A stretch of DNA of 64,000 bases. Origin: JBLIDK01 sp047632595 (lineage in GTDB: Bacteria > Bacteroidota > Bacteroidia > Sphingobacteriales > Sphingobacteriaceae). Made by a program: the position numbers and the translations under genes. Every line of letters starts with the position of its first letter. The stretch's first letter is position 1. This document shows, one piece after another, positions 44,370 to 52,514 of this stretch. Under the pieces are notes generated by a model. It saw nothing but the letters and a program-made list of their open reading frames with translations, ran no database searches and had not been told where the DNA came from. The DNA is taken from NCBI GenBank assembly GCA_047632595.1, contig JBLIDK010000002.1, positions 27,597 through 91,596 on the forward strand, in the 5' to 3' direction.

Positions 44370-44814
44370 CTTATAGGCACAAGCTATGAGTCAAAAGCTA
44401 CAGGCTTAGTTCAAAGTCCAATAGCAAAGGTCAAAAAAAATTCAGCCCTTCGATATAATTCCGATACTCCTACTTCGGTCTAGGGTTCTCATCAGGATGA
44501 CGGATGACTTTTATTTTGGGGTCTAAAGTCCAATGCTTTTAAATTAAAAAGGAAAAGTTAAATATGAGGTGGTTAGACCAATTTTTCACTTTTAATTTTT
44601 CATTATTCCCTCACTTCTGAACTTATTTTGCATTCTGCACACTTACAATTTCGTGGATAGCTCAATATTAAATTATTCCTGACATATATATTTATTGAGA
44701 GTATTTGTCGCAAGTTAAACGATTTTTCGAGTTGATGCTTTGTCATAAATTTGTAAAAGCGCTTTTTTTTTTTATAGTTTGCGACAAACTTAATTCATTA
44801 ACTTAACTAAAACC
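44370..44814. other. 445-base spacer with word repeats and an inverted repeat
   Basis: No gene is seen. From 44373 to about 44430 there are AAGCTA/AAAGTCC words like those at 23.7 kb. From about 44442 to 44512 there is a segment with CCTTCG and ATCAGGATGACGGATGAC, which resembles dispersed intergenic repeats common in Bacteroidota. A 46-base repeat follows at 44589-44634. An inverted repeat (TTTGTCGCAA at 44704-44713, TTGCGACAAA at 44781-44790) and an 11-T run at 44765-44775 lie just before the next gene. Confidence 0.6.
44589..44634 (+). repeat. 46-bp dispersed repeat, copy 1
   Basis: This segment matches 49582-49627 at 45 of 46 positions. It ends in CACTTCTGAACTTATTTTGC and starts with CTTTTAATTTTTCATTATTC. 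Both copies lie in spacers at the edges of the two-gene T9SS cargo block. Confidence 0.8.
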
Positions 44815-47800
44815 ATGAGAAACCAATACTTAATTAAAGGGTGCTTTATGTCCCGCACTACTATAATACTTATATTTATAATTACAAATATAATTGTCTT
44901 ACGAGCTCAATCAATGTCTTCTGTTTCAGGATGTGGCTCCACAATTACTGTTAGTCCAGCTTATACGGATGATCCCTGTTCGCACAAGGTGACGTGGGAT
45001 GCAATGGTTAGACTAAAAGGAAGAGCTACCAGTAACAACCAAATTAAATGCGATGCCCCTGTTGCTAAATTTCCTGACCAAACTTTACAAGGAGCAAATG
45101 TCTTTACCAACGAATATGACTTTTCATCTAAATCAGGAGTTATTTATGGTAACTTTCCAAGTACTGATCTTGACTATGACTTAGGTTCATCATTACCTGT
45201 AATTGCGTGCGCTTATAAGAACAATGATTGTATTGTTTTTAACTCAGCAGAGGGAGCTACCCAAGTACCGAAAGGTTTTGATTTTAAATTGAAATTAAAT
45301 ATCATTGAAGATCAGTGTGTTCCAGGTAAAATAATTCTTGGGGTTGAGAATGAAGGATGTGCCTATTCACATGGGGATTTTTATAACTATCAATATTCCA
45401 TTGATTGGGGTGATGGAACATCCTCATTCTTTACTGCAGGAACCAACAGTGGTTCACATACTTATTCAGGTTCAACTATTGGTGATCCAAAAAACATAAG
45501 AGTTAGAATATATTTCAGATATCACCAATATGATAATACGAATCTATCAGCAATTGAGCATAATTTACTACATGAAGAAACGTATATACCTAAAAATACA
45601 ACAGCGGGTTTATACCATAGCATTAATTATGATGCTTACGCTAGCACAACTTGGAGACCCGGTGTTGGAAATAATCCTTGGGATGATGTTGATGGAATAA
45701 TTAACATCAAAGATGAGCTAAGAATCATGTATGGCGCAAATATTGCAATTGAGGACATGACATTCAAATTTGGTGAAAATGCAAAAGTTATTGTTGCGAA
45801 TGGTGCAAGGTTAACTTTAAGGAGAACCAAATTCACTGTTTATGATAATTGCCCTAATATTATGTGGACCGGTATTCAAGTAGCTGGTTTTGTGTCATAT
45901 TCACGGCCACCAAGGGGAGATCAATATGACTGTTCAGGTCGATTGAATGTTCATGACAATTCTACTATTGAACATGCATTTGTAGCCGTGTTAACCGCAC
46001 GAACTAGTGCTGTTGGGTTAAATGCGGTAAACGATAACTATTTAGACTATTATACCACAGGGGGTGTGATATTTGCTTCCAATTCTAATTTCTTACATAA
46101 TTATAGAAGTGTTTGGATACCTCCGTTTGTGAATGTTTCAACTCCATCAGGTTATGCCTCATGCCCGGCAATTTCAGGCAATGAACCTACCTATCCAATA
46201 ATTGATTATAATAGTAAATTTACAAATTGTAAATTTCTTGTAGTTCAGGCAACCAGAAGACCAATTTTAAAAACCATTGATGGAGTAAATTACCTTATGT
46301 CCATGTTGGATTTTGTGAGACTTGAAGGAGTTGAGGGGGTGCGTTTTCATGGAAACACTTTTGAAAATCAATATGGTTTTCAAACACACCCTTCTTTACG
46401 AGGAGCAGGAATTCATGCGACAGACGCTTCATTAGAAATATATCCTAGTTACATTGATAGGGATAAATCTTCAGGACCTAATATTTTCAAAAGCTTGTCT
46501 CATGCTGTTAGAGGAGAAAATGTTGGTGCATTAAGAACGGTAAATATTAACAGCAATAATTTTATTGACAATAGGCACAGCATTGTTCTCTGGAACGGTG
46601 TATATGAAGCGGTTTATGGGAACATTATACAGGTACCTGGAACAGACCTTCCAACATCCATATCTTCTGGTATATTTACTGTAAACACTGGGTCTATGGG
46701 TTTGTTTAACAATGATATTAGCGGAAAAGATCCAGCACAATGTACCAATATTGGTATTTACAATAACAATAGTGGAACTGGAGGTGGTGATGTTTTTTAC
46801 AACAGTTTAACCAGGTTAAACTATAGCCTTTGGGTGGATGGAGCAAACTCTAACTTACATTTATGGTGTAATGACATGGCTGAATACCAATTTGCCATTC
46901 GTATTCCAACTGGCACATTAAACGACCAAGGTGAAGGGTGTTTACCTAGGGACTTAAAAGCGGGTAATAAATTTATCACACCAGCACTGCCGGGTTCAAA
47001 AGGGCACATTTTTAAAGGTTCTGGCGTACCCAATTTCAACTATTTTTATCGTGATGTAATGCTAGAAGAACCCATGGAATACAGTAATGGAGTTTTTACG
47101 CAATATTGTGGTGAACCAAATGGCAATGATAAGACATGTACCATGGAAGCTCCAGATAGGGGAGATTATTTTCAACAAGTATTAGAAACTGATGATAAAA
47201 GACAAACGCAGTTTAGCCCGAACAACAATTTTACAGAAAACATTCAAATTATGAAATATTTGGCAATGGATTCAATTCATTTGGCGATTAATAAGCTAAA
47301 GGAGTTAGGGGAAGATCGACATTATAGGACCCTAGTATCTGAATATTATTCTCAAGGAAAGTGTGATTCGGCTACTAGATATTTAAGTTTATTAGTCGAT
47401 TCCTCTGATGAAAGCAATGCATATCGTTCCGTTATGGGGTTATTACTAAACAAATGCGATCAAAATTTATCTATGGAAGATTTCAATTCTGCTGACTGGC
47501 AATTATTTAAAACCAAGGCACAAGTAAATTCCTTTGCTACTGCTTTAGCAGTTAATTTAAGTACAAGTCAAGGCTTTGGAGAAGAAAATGAATTAGAAAC
47601 AGTAGAAGAATTATTTGCAGAATTGGAATATAATGCAAATGAATTAACCCATAATCCTTGTCGCTTTTACAAAACTGGCGATGTTTCAACTGATATAATT
47701 GAGGATAAAGAGGAAGATTTAATAGCAATATATCCAAATCCTATTCAAAATTCAGTAACTTTAAGTTTAACGAAACTTGCTGATTACACTTCTTATGAGA

Positions 47801-47955
47801 TAGTAGATCTTAAAGGAAGTGTGGTTATTACTGGAAAGATCACACAAGAAAAAACGGTAATCAACACAAATGAATTAGCGAATAGCGTTTATCAATTTGT
47901 AATTAAAAAGCAAGATGGTAGTTTCATTGCCAAACGTTTGGTGAAATTAAATTAA
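44815..47955 (+). CDS. Large T9SS-secreted protein with PKD-like and parallel beta-helix regions
   Basis: A 1046-residue surface or secreted protein. A signal peptide is present (TTIILIFIITNIIVLRAQS); the ATG at 44848 gives a more typical start than 44815. Around residues 190-235, YQYSIDWGDGTSSFFTAG and GSHTYSGS mark a PKD-like domain. From about 270 to 680, NDDGIINI-like segments and repeated NNxF...N-type strands (KFTVYDNCPNIMWTGIQVAG, SNFLHNYRSVWI, NINSNNFIDNRHSIVLWNG) suggest a right-handed beta-helix. The end is a type A sorting domain (LIAIYPNPIQNSVTLSL ... AKRLVKLN). Role is probably adhesion or polymer binding. Confidence 0.85.
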   Translation: MRNQYLIKGCFMSRTTIILIFIITNIIVLRAQSMSSVSGCGSTITVSPAYTDDPCSHKVTWDAMVRLKGRATSNNQIKCDAPVAKFPDQTLQGANVFTNEYDFSSKSGVIYGNFPSTDLDYDLGSSLPVIACAYKNNDCIVFNSAEGATQVPKGFDFKLKLNIIEDQCVPGKIILGVENEGCAYSHGDFYNYQYSIDWGDGTSSFFTAGTNSGSHTYSGSTIGDPKNIRVRIYFRYHQYDNTNLSAIEHNLLHEETYIPKNTTAGLYHSINYDAYASTTWRPGVGNNPWDDVDGIINIKDELRIMYGANIAIEDMTFKFGENAKVIVANGARLTLRRTKFTVYDNCPNIMWTGIQVAGFVSYSRPPRGDQYDCSGRLNVHDNSTIEHAFVAVLTARTSAVGLNAVNDNYLDYYTTGGVIFASNSNFLHNYRSVWIPPFVNVSTPSGYASCPAISGNEPTYPIIDYNSKFTNCKFLVVQATRRPILKTIDGVNYLMSMLDFVRLEGVEGVRFHGNTFENQYGFQTHPSLRGAGIHATDASLEIYPSYIDRDKSSGPNIFKSLSHAVRGENVGALRTVNINSNNFIDNRHSIVLWNGVYEAVYGNIIQVPGTDLPTSISSGIFTVNTGSMGLFNNDISGKDPAQCTNIGIYNNNSGTGGGDVFYNSLTRLNYSLWVDGANSNLHLWCNDMAEYQFAIRIPTGTLNDQGEGCLPRDLKAGNKFITPALPGSKGHIFKGSGVPNFNYFYRDVMLEEPMEYSNGVFTQYCGEPNGNDKTCTMEAPDRGDYFQQVLETDDKRQTQFSPNNNFTENIQIMKYLAMDSIHLAINKLKELGEDRHYRTLVSEYYSQGKCDSATRYLSLLVDSSDESNAYRSVMGLLLNKCDQNLSMEDFNSADWQLFKTKAQVNSFATALAVNLSTSQGFGEENELETVEELFAELEYNANELTHNPCRFYKTGDVSTDIIEDKEEDLIAIYPNPIQNSVTLSLTKLADYTSYEIVDLKGSVVITGKITQEKTVINTNELANSVYQFVIKKQDGSFIAKRLVKLN

Positions 47956-47956
47956 A

Positions 47957-49543
47957 ATGAATAATTTTCTATTAAAAAAAGGTCTGTGGTTATTATTAAT
48001 AGTTTGTGCTTGCAATTTGCAAGCACAAACTTATTTTAATCTGCGAGATTTTAATAAGTTTAATGATCTTGGAACTGCGTTTTTAGTAGAAGATACAACC
48101 TTTTATTTATTAACAGAATCAATTAGTAATTTAAATAATGGGGTTAATAAAAAGAGGTATTTTCATCTTTCACAGCATGATTTAGAAACCGGTGAAGAGT
48201 TGTTTAATAACTTAATATATACTGAAGAATTTTCCGATTCAATAAATCTAAGGCCTTCATTTGGAGGTATTCTGAGAATGTCAGATAGTGTTTTGGCTAT
48301 TTCTACAAGCGGATATGAATTGTATCAGAATAAGGATGGAGATAAAGCTACCTATGTGTTTGATAATATATTGGTTTTTAATACAAATACTGAAATTACT
48401 GAATATAAGGTACTCAAGCATGACTCATTATTTGAGAAATTCTATTACGGGGAAGTTTTAATGCCAATTGATTCATTTTTTATCGTGCCAGTATTTGAAG
48501 ACGATAAAGAAACGAATAGCTATAGAGCTTTTTTTATTGTTTTAGATTCTAACTTAAACGCAGTAAATGAAATAGAATTTTATGCTGGAAAAAATTACGA
48601 GAATTTTGAAATATTTCAAGTTATTAACGACACACTCATTTTAGCAATGGGGCGTACACAAAGAAACAGCCCAGGAGTTTCTAAGGCCACTTTTTCTCTC
48701 ATAAGTATAAATGGGAAAAAACTCTATCAAAAGGAGTTTTTAACTTCGGGACGAAGCCTCATGGAAGGTGGCTTTGTAAAAAATAATCAAATAGTATTGG
48801 CTGCTGGAACTTACAGAGAGTGGACAAATAACTCAGTCAAAATGCTTCAAATTAGTTTAGACTTAAATAATCCTTCTGAGGTTTTATGGGAGAATAATAC
48901 CATTGCAGATTCCTTTTTTTGGGGATACTATTTGTTGGAGCCAAGTATTAATGGATTTTGGGGTGTTGGTTCCACAAAAGATAAAAGAAACAAACCTGCT
49001 AATGTAGAATTAAGTAATTTCCATTTACAAGGTTTATTGGACAAATACAATAATAAAGGAGAACTGCAATTTTCTAGGTATTTCCACTCTCCAATACCTA
49101 ATAGTTATGAAGGCACAGAGTTATGGGAGGCGAAAAGCTTAACAGATGGAGGATTACTAGTTACTGGGTATGTAACAAATCCTACAGGAAGTTTTACAAG
49201 ACAAGATGCGCCATTATTACGTGTAGATAGTAATGGTTGCGTAGAAAAAGGCTGTGAGTTAGTTGGTATTAAAAGCAATTTTCCTGCTTTGAGTTATTTA
49301 GATGCTTGGCCCAACCCATTAAGTGTTGCTACTACAATTATGATGGAAATAGAACCATTTAGTGGAAAAGCTGCATTAGAGATTTTTGACCTAAATGGCA
49401 GAATTATCTATCAGCAAGAGGTTCGGAATGGCCGTTCTGATATTCGTATAGAACGTAGCAAATTCTCCACTCCTGGCTTATACCTTTATACCTTAAACAT
49501 TAATGGTAGAAGATTAGAGACTAGGAAATTGGTTGTGAAGTAA
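47957..49543 (+). CDS. T9SS-secreted protein, function unknown
   Basis: A 528-residue exported protein one base after the preceding cargo gene, so the two are probably cotranscribed. Residues 1-23 are a signal peptide ending in CNLQAQT. The body consists of beta-rich repeats resembling propeller blades (GTAFLVEDTTFYLLTES, FIVPVFEDDKETNSYRAFFIVLD, LILAMGRTQRNSPGVS). Residues about 448-528 are the type A sorting domain (YLDAWPNPLSVATTIMM, LEIFDLNGRIIYQQEV, RKLVVK). No enzyme motif is visible. Confidence 0.82.
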   Translation: MNNFLLKKGLWLLLIVCACNLQAQTYFNLRDFNKFNDLGTAFLVEDTTFYLLTESISNLNNGVNKKRYFHLSQHDLETGEELFNNLIYTEEFSDSINLRPSFGGILRMSDSVLAISTSGYELYQNKDGDKATYVFDNILVFNTNTEITEYKVLKHDSLFEKFYYGEVLMPIDSFFIVPVFEDDKETNSYRAFFIVLDSNLNAVNEIEFYAGKNYENFEIFQVINDTLILAMGRTQRNSPGVSKATFSLISINGKKLYQKEFLTSGRSLMEGGFVKNNQIVLAAGTYREWTNNSVKMLQISLDLNNPSEVLWENNTIADSFFWGYYLLEPSINGFWGVGSTKDKRNKPANVELSNFHLQGLLDKYNNKGELQFSRYFHSPIPNSYEGTELWEAKSLTDGGLLVTGYVTNPTGSFTRQDAPLLRVDSNGCVEKGCELVGIKSNFPALSYLDAWPNPLSVATTIMMEIEPFSGKAALEIFDLNGRIIYQQEVRNGRSDIRIERSKFSTPGLYLYTLNINGRRLETRKLVVK

Positions 49544-49581
49544 AATAGATAAAAGCTGAAAGCTTAGTCGAAAGTCCAAAG

Positions 49582-49627
49582 CTTTTAATTTTTCATTATT
49601 CCTTCACTTCTGAACTTATTTTGCATT
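49582..49627 (+). repeat. 46-bp dispersed repeat, copy 2
   Basis: Second copy of the repeat at 44589-44634, with one mismatch (T for C). It is preceded at 49550-49580 by AAGCTGAAAGCTTAGTCGAAAGTCC words of the same kind as at 23.7 and 44.4 kb. It ends three bases before the ABC transporter stop. Confidence 0.8.
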
Positions 49628-49629
49628 AG

Positions 49630-51396
49630 TTAACTTACCTTAATCCCACCACTTTTAAACTGTAAATCATACAAGTTTTTGTACATGCCATTTTGTTGAA
49701 GCAACTCTTGGTGAGAACCTCTTTCCATGATTTCACCTTTATCTAATACCAAAATAGTATCAGCATGTTGAATGGTGCTTAAGCGATGAGCCACAACAAT
49801 TGAGGTGCGTCCTTGCATTAACTTCTCAATTGCAACTTGTATTAATGCTTCTGTTTCTGAATCAACCGAGCTCGTAGCTTCATCTAGAACCAATATTTGC
49901 GGATTGTAAATCATTGCTCTAATAAATGAAACCAATTGAGCTTGTCCGCTACTTAAGGTTGCGCCACGTTCCATTACGTTGTAATCATAATTTCCAGGCA
50001 AACGCATAATAAATTCGTGAGCTCCAATTTCTTTCGCTGCTGCAACTATATATTCTCTGCTAATTTCTTTATTTCTTAAACTGATATTGTTAGCAATTGT
50101 ATCAGAAAATAAGAAAACGTCTTGCAACACAACTGAAATATTTTTACGAATTGAGTCTAAGGTGTAATCATGAATATCATGACCATCAACTAACACTTTC
50201 CCTTTGCGGATGCTATAAAAACGACTTAACACATTAATTATAGACGATTTTCCAGCACCAGTTGCTCCAACTAAGGCAATGGTCTCTCCTTTTTTTACTT
50301 TAAAGGATATGTTTTTTAATACATCCCCATCCTCTTCATTGTAGGCAAAATAAACCTCTTGAAATTCAACTTCGTCTTTAATTGTTTCTAATACTTTGGT
50401 GCCATCATCAGGAATTCGAGCATCAGTATCCAATACATGAAAAATACGTTCTGCCGCAACTACTCCCATTTGTAAGGTGTTAAACTTGTCGGCTAGCATA
50501 CGCATAGGGCGAAACAGCATACTGATGAAAAGAATGAACATAAAGAGATCACCCGGAGTAACTACCCCAATTAATGCTTCTTTAGCTCCATACCAAACTA
50601 TTAGGCCAAGTGATATGGAAGAAATTATTTCAACTACTGGAAAGAAAATAGAATAAGCCATTACCGAACGAATGTGTGCTTTTTTATGTTGGTTATTTAT
50701 GTCTTCGAATTTTTTAATCTCTACTTTTTCACGATTAAAAAGTTGAACGACACTCATTCCTGTTATATGTTCTTGCATAAATCCGTTTAAACGAGAAACG
50801 GCAGTTCTCACGTCAGAAAAGGAAGCTTTTACACTCTCTTTGAAAATATAGGTTGCTATGAACAAAAGTGGAAGTGTAAGAAGACTTACAAGGGTCAATT
50901 TCCAATTTACATAGGCCATAACACCTATTATTGTAATTATCTGAATAAGATCTCCAGAAATAGTAATAAGACCTTGTGACATCACTTCAGCTATTGCTTC
51001 TAAATCACTAATTGTACGAGTAACTAAAGTTCCAATGGGAGTTTGGTCGAAGTAACGTAAACGCATTTTGGTTAAATGATTGAAAATTTGCTTTCTTAAA
51101 TCCTTAATAGCGTTTTGTCCAAGCCAGCTAGTATAGTAGGTCTGAAGAAACTGAACTATAGTCTCAACAGCCAAAATACTAAGCATTAAAAAAACCATTT
51201 TAATCAGGCCATTGTAATCACCAAGAAGTATATGGTTGTCTACAGTAAATTTAATAATATAAGGTCTAATTGGGGCTAAAAGAGCCATTAGTAGAGTTAA
51301 TACTACTGCGAATGTGAATATTCCACGGTAGGGTTGAAAGTAAAAATACACTCGTTTTATAAGTGCCCAATCAAAAGCTTTTCCTATTCTCGACAT
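49630..51396 (-). CDS. ABC exporter half-transporter (MsbA/MDR-like)
   Basis: A 588-residue protein with a six-helix membrane domain (about residues 1-320) fused to an ATPase domain. Walker A is GATGAGKSS near residue 375, the Q-loop region is ISVVLQDVFLF, the signature reads LSSGQAQ (a variant of LSGGQ), Walker B is ILVLDEATSS and the H-loop is VVAHRLSTI. It should work as a homodimer exporting a lipid, peptide or drug. A -7 promoter box lies upstream at 51420-51427. Substrate unknown. Confidence 0.93.
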   Translation of the reverse strand: MSRIGKAFDWALIKRVYFYFQPYRGIFTFAVVLTLLMALLAPIRPYIIKFTVDNHILLGDYNGLIKMVFLMLSILAVETIVQFLQTYYTSWLGQNAIKDLRKQIFNHLTKMRLRYFDQTPIGTLVTRTISDLEAIAEVMSQGLITISGDLIQIITIIGVMAYVNWKLTLVSLLTLPLLFIATYIFKESVKASFSDVRTAVSRLNGFMQEHITGMSVVQLFNREKVEIKKFEDINNQHKKAHIRSVMAYSIFFPVVEIISSISLGLIVWYGAKEALIGVVTPGDLFMFILFISMLFRPMRMLADKFNTLQMGVVAAERIFHVLDTDARIPDDGTKVLETIKDEVEFQEVYFAYNEEDGDVLKNISFKVKKGETIALVGATGAGKSSIINVLSRFYSIRKGKVLVDGHDIHDYTLDSIRKNISVVLQDVFLFSDTIANNISLRNKEISREYIVAAAKEIGAHEFIMRLPGNYDYNVMERGATLSSGQAQLVSFIRAMIYNPQILVLDEATSSVDSETEALIQVAIEKLMQGRTSIVVAHRLSTIQHADTILVLDKGEIMERGSHQELLQQNGMYKNLYDLQFKSGGIKVS

Positions 51397-51419
51397 TTAA
51401 GGTATATAACTATTAAGCG

Positions 51420-51427
51420 CAAAGATA
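51420..51427 (-). promoter_or_regulatory. -7 element upstream of the ABC exporter
   Basis: Minus strand reads TATCTTTG, about 24 bases before the ATG. Fits TAnnTTTG; no -33 TTG at 20 bases. Confidence 0.45.
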
Positions 51428-51507
51428 GTTTTGTCGTTTGTTTTAAAAGAGTAAATCGCCGCAATTAGCATTGGTCACAAAAGGGTAATATCTTCACAAA
51501 CATTTTG

Positions 51508-51515
51508 TATATTTG
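51508..51515 (+). promoter_or_regulatory. -7 element upstream of a small exported protein gene
   Basis: TATATTTG, a full match to TAnnTTTG, lies 25 bases before the ATG at 51541. It also shows that the in-frame codons before 51541 are untranslated leader. Confidence 0.5.
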
Positions 51516-51540
51516 GTTTACATTTAAATTTAGACATCCC

Positions 51541-51966
51541 ATGAAGAAGTTTTTAGTTTCCCTCCTTGCTATTTTTGCTATCTCATTTTCTGCTGTAATT
51601 GCTCAAAATGCTACAAGTCCTGAAGTTGAAGAAGGAGGATTTGAAGTTAGAGTTGCCGGGTCAACTACCGACAATAATATTGACTATGTTCGATTAATTC
51701 GTCAAAACAATTTAATTTTTGAAGGAGTTCCTGAAGGTTATTCATTTGAAAAAGCTTCTATAAAATTTACAAAAAGTAGCGATGACGAAGCGTATGATTT
51801 TGTGCTTAAGAGCACTTTTGACAACAGTATTCTATTGGTTTTAAACGAGTTAAGTTTAGATGAAGGTTCGAGTCTTATTATCGATGAGATTTTATTTAAA
51901 GATAAAGCAGGCAATTTGGTAAAGGCCAATAACGACATTCTACTTACCAATAAGATCAATCAATAG
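51541..51966 (+). CDS. Small exported protein, function unknown
   Basis: A 141-residue protein. MKKFLVSLLAIFAISFSAVIAQN is a clear signal peptide with Ala-Gln cleavage. The mature part is acidic and beta-rich (FEVRVAGSTTDNNIDYVRLIRQNNLIFEGVPEG, YDFVLKSTFDNSILLVLNEL), perhaps one Ig-like domain. I do not recognise it. The ATG at 51541 was chosen over an in-frame codon at 51505 because the signal peptide and the -7 box at 51508 both point to it. Confidence 0.75.
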   Translation: MKKFLVSLLAIFAISFSAVIAQNATSPEVEEGGFEVRVAGSTTDNNIDYVRLIRQNNLIFEGVPEGYSFEKASIKFTKSSDDEAYDFVLKSTFDNSILLVLNELSLDEGSSLIIDEILFKDKAGNLVKANNDILLTNKINQ

Positions 51967-51974
51967 TTTTTTAA

Positions 51975-52043
51975 AAGTTTTAGTTAGGACATAAAAAAAC
52001 CGGCTGCGTCTCCACACAACCGGCTCTCCTTGAACTAAAACTT
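51975..52043. repeat. 11-bp inverted repeat around the minus-strand terminator
   Basis: Perfect arms AAGTTTTAGTT (51975-51985) and AACTAAAACTT (52033-52043) enclose the CCGG hairpin. The outer stem could form in a plus-strand transcript coming from the small exported-protein gene, so the structure may serve both directions. Confidence 0.7.
51993..52024 (-). terminator. Intrinsic terminator on the minus strand
   Basis: On the minus strand CCGGTTG pairs with CAGCCGG (one G-U pair) around a ten-base loop and is followed by seven T residues. No minus-strand protein gene precedes it, which is the main reason to propose an RNA gene upstream. Confidence 0.75.
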
Positions 52044-52075
52044 ACTCCCCTTATTATATTGCCGAGGGGCGGCTA

Positions 52076-52116
52076 TTTCATCCAGATTTTCAGGTGAAAA
52101 TCTGTATGGATGAAAA
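52076..52116. repeat. Long imperfect palindrome
   Basis: TTTCATCC-AGATTTTC pairs with GAAAATCT-GTAT-GGATGAAA: two blocks of eight perfect pairs, a four-base loop and a single four-base bulge. It is the strongest secondary-structure element in the region. Confidence 0.8.
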
Positions 52117-52317
52117 TTTTACAACTTTCCACAGTTGGGAAGATTACTAATAAAGTGTTCTTCCAAATTTCTTTTAATTTAACCTTATTATTTAACACTA
52201 CAAACAAAAGGTTAAATTGTTTTAATTTTTCTTTAATTATTTCAAAGCAACTTAGTTTCTTTCATGACGACCTCCGTTATAGAGGAAAAGAAAAAGGTTT
52301 TTCTTATTTGCTTGATA

Positions 52318-52348
52318 CAAATGTATTACTTAAGTGTTACATCTGCAA
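52318..52348 (-). promoter_or_regulatory. Promoter of the candidate small RNA
   Basis: Minus strand: TTG (52348-52346, within TTTTG), 20 bases, TACATTTG (52325-52318). Both boxes and spacing equal those of the rimP, sucD and DUF1573 promoters. Confidence 0.65.
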
Positions 52349-52458
52349 AATATTTTGCAGAAAAAACGTCTAAAAAACCTAAGCGTTTCCATAGTTTCCT
52401 CTAAGTTATTCTGTTTCTTTTAATTATGTAAGCCCCATGTTTGTAACATTTTCAATAG

Positions 52459-52508
52459 ATTGCCAAATTAGATGTCAAATAATATTGCTAAATTAGTTGT
52501 CAAATACA
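52459..52508 (+). repeat. Tandem 25-bp direct repeat upstream of a lipoprotein gene
   Basis: The unit ATTGCyAAATTAGwTGTCAAATA occurs at 52459 and 52484 with a period of 25 bases and few differences. It ends about six bases before the ATG at 52515. Two equally spaced copies just before a gene suggest operator sites for a regulator. Confidence 0.65.
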
Positions 52509-52514
52509 TATTCT

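Larger units (their letters stand above)
51993..52314 (-). ncRNA. Candidate structured small RNA
   Basis: About 320 bases lie between a full minus-strand promoter (TTG-N20-TACATTTG, 52348-52318) and an intrinsic terminator (51993-52024). Within it are a stem of 11 perfect pairs (52176-52186 with 52208-52218) and a long hairpin of about 16 pairs with one four-base bulge (52076-52116). Two short stems also occur: CAACT/AGTTG near 52121-52136 and GCCG/CGGC near 52061-52073. No credible gene is present: an ATG at 52264 preceded by GGAGG gives only seven codons, and the longest other frame lacks ATG. It does not show the signatures of tmRNA, RNase P, SRP or 6S RNA that I know. Confidence 0.5.
51967..52514. 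other. 548-base structured intergenic region
   Basis: No protein gene is supported. It holds a terminator-type hairpin on the minus strand (51993-52024), inverted repeats (51975-51985 with 52033-52043; 52076-52116; 52176-52186 with 52208-52218), a minus-strand promoter (52318-52348) and a 25-base direct repeat (52459-52508). The candidate RNA between promoter and terminator is listed separately. Confidence 0.6.

Noticed and set aside
52041..52052. GGGGAGTA on the minus strand, like the first conserved loop of the yybP-ykoY manganese riboswitch
   Set aside because: The second conserved loop of that riboswitch is not found, and the segment is followed by a terminator without a transporter gene.
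52110..52373. 87-codon plus-strand frame in the 52 kb spacer
   Set aside because: It runs through the inverted repeats and across the minus-strand promoter, has no recognisable domain or signal peptide, and its composition is that of AT-rich non-coding DNA.
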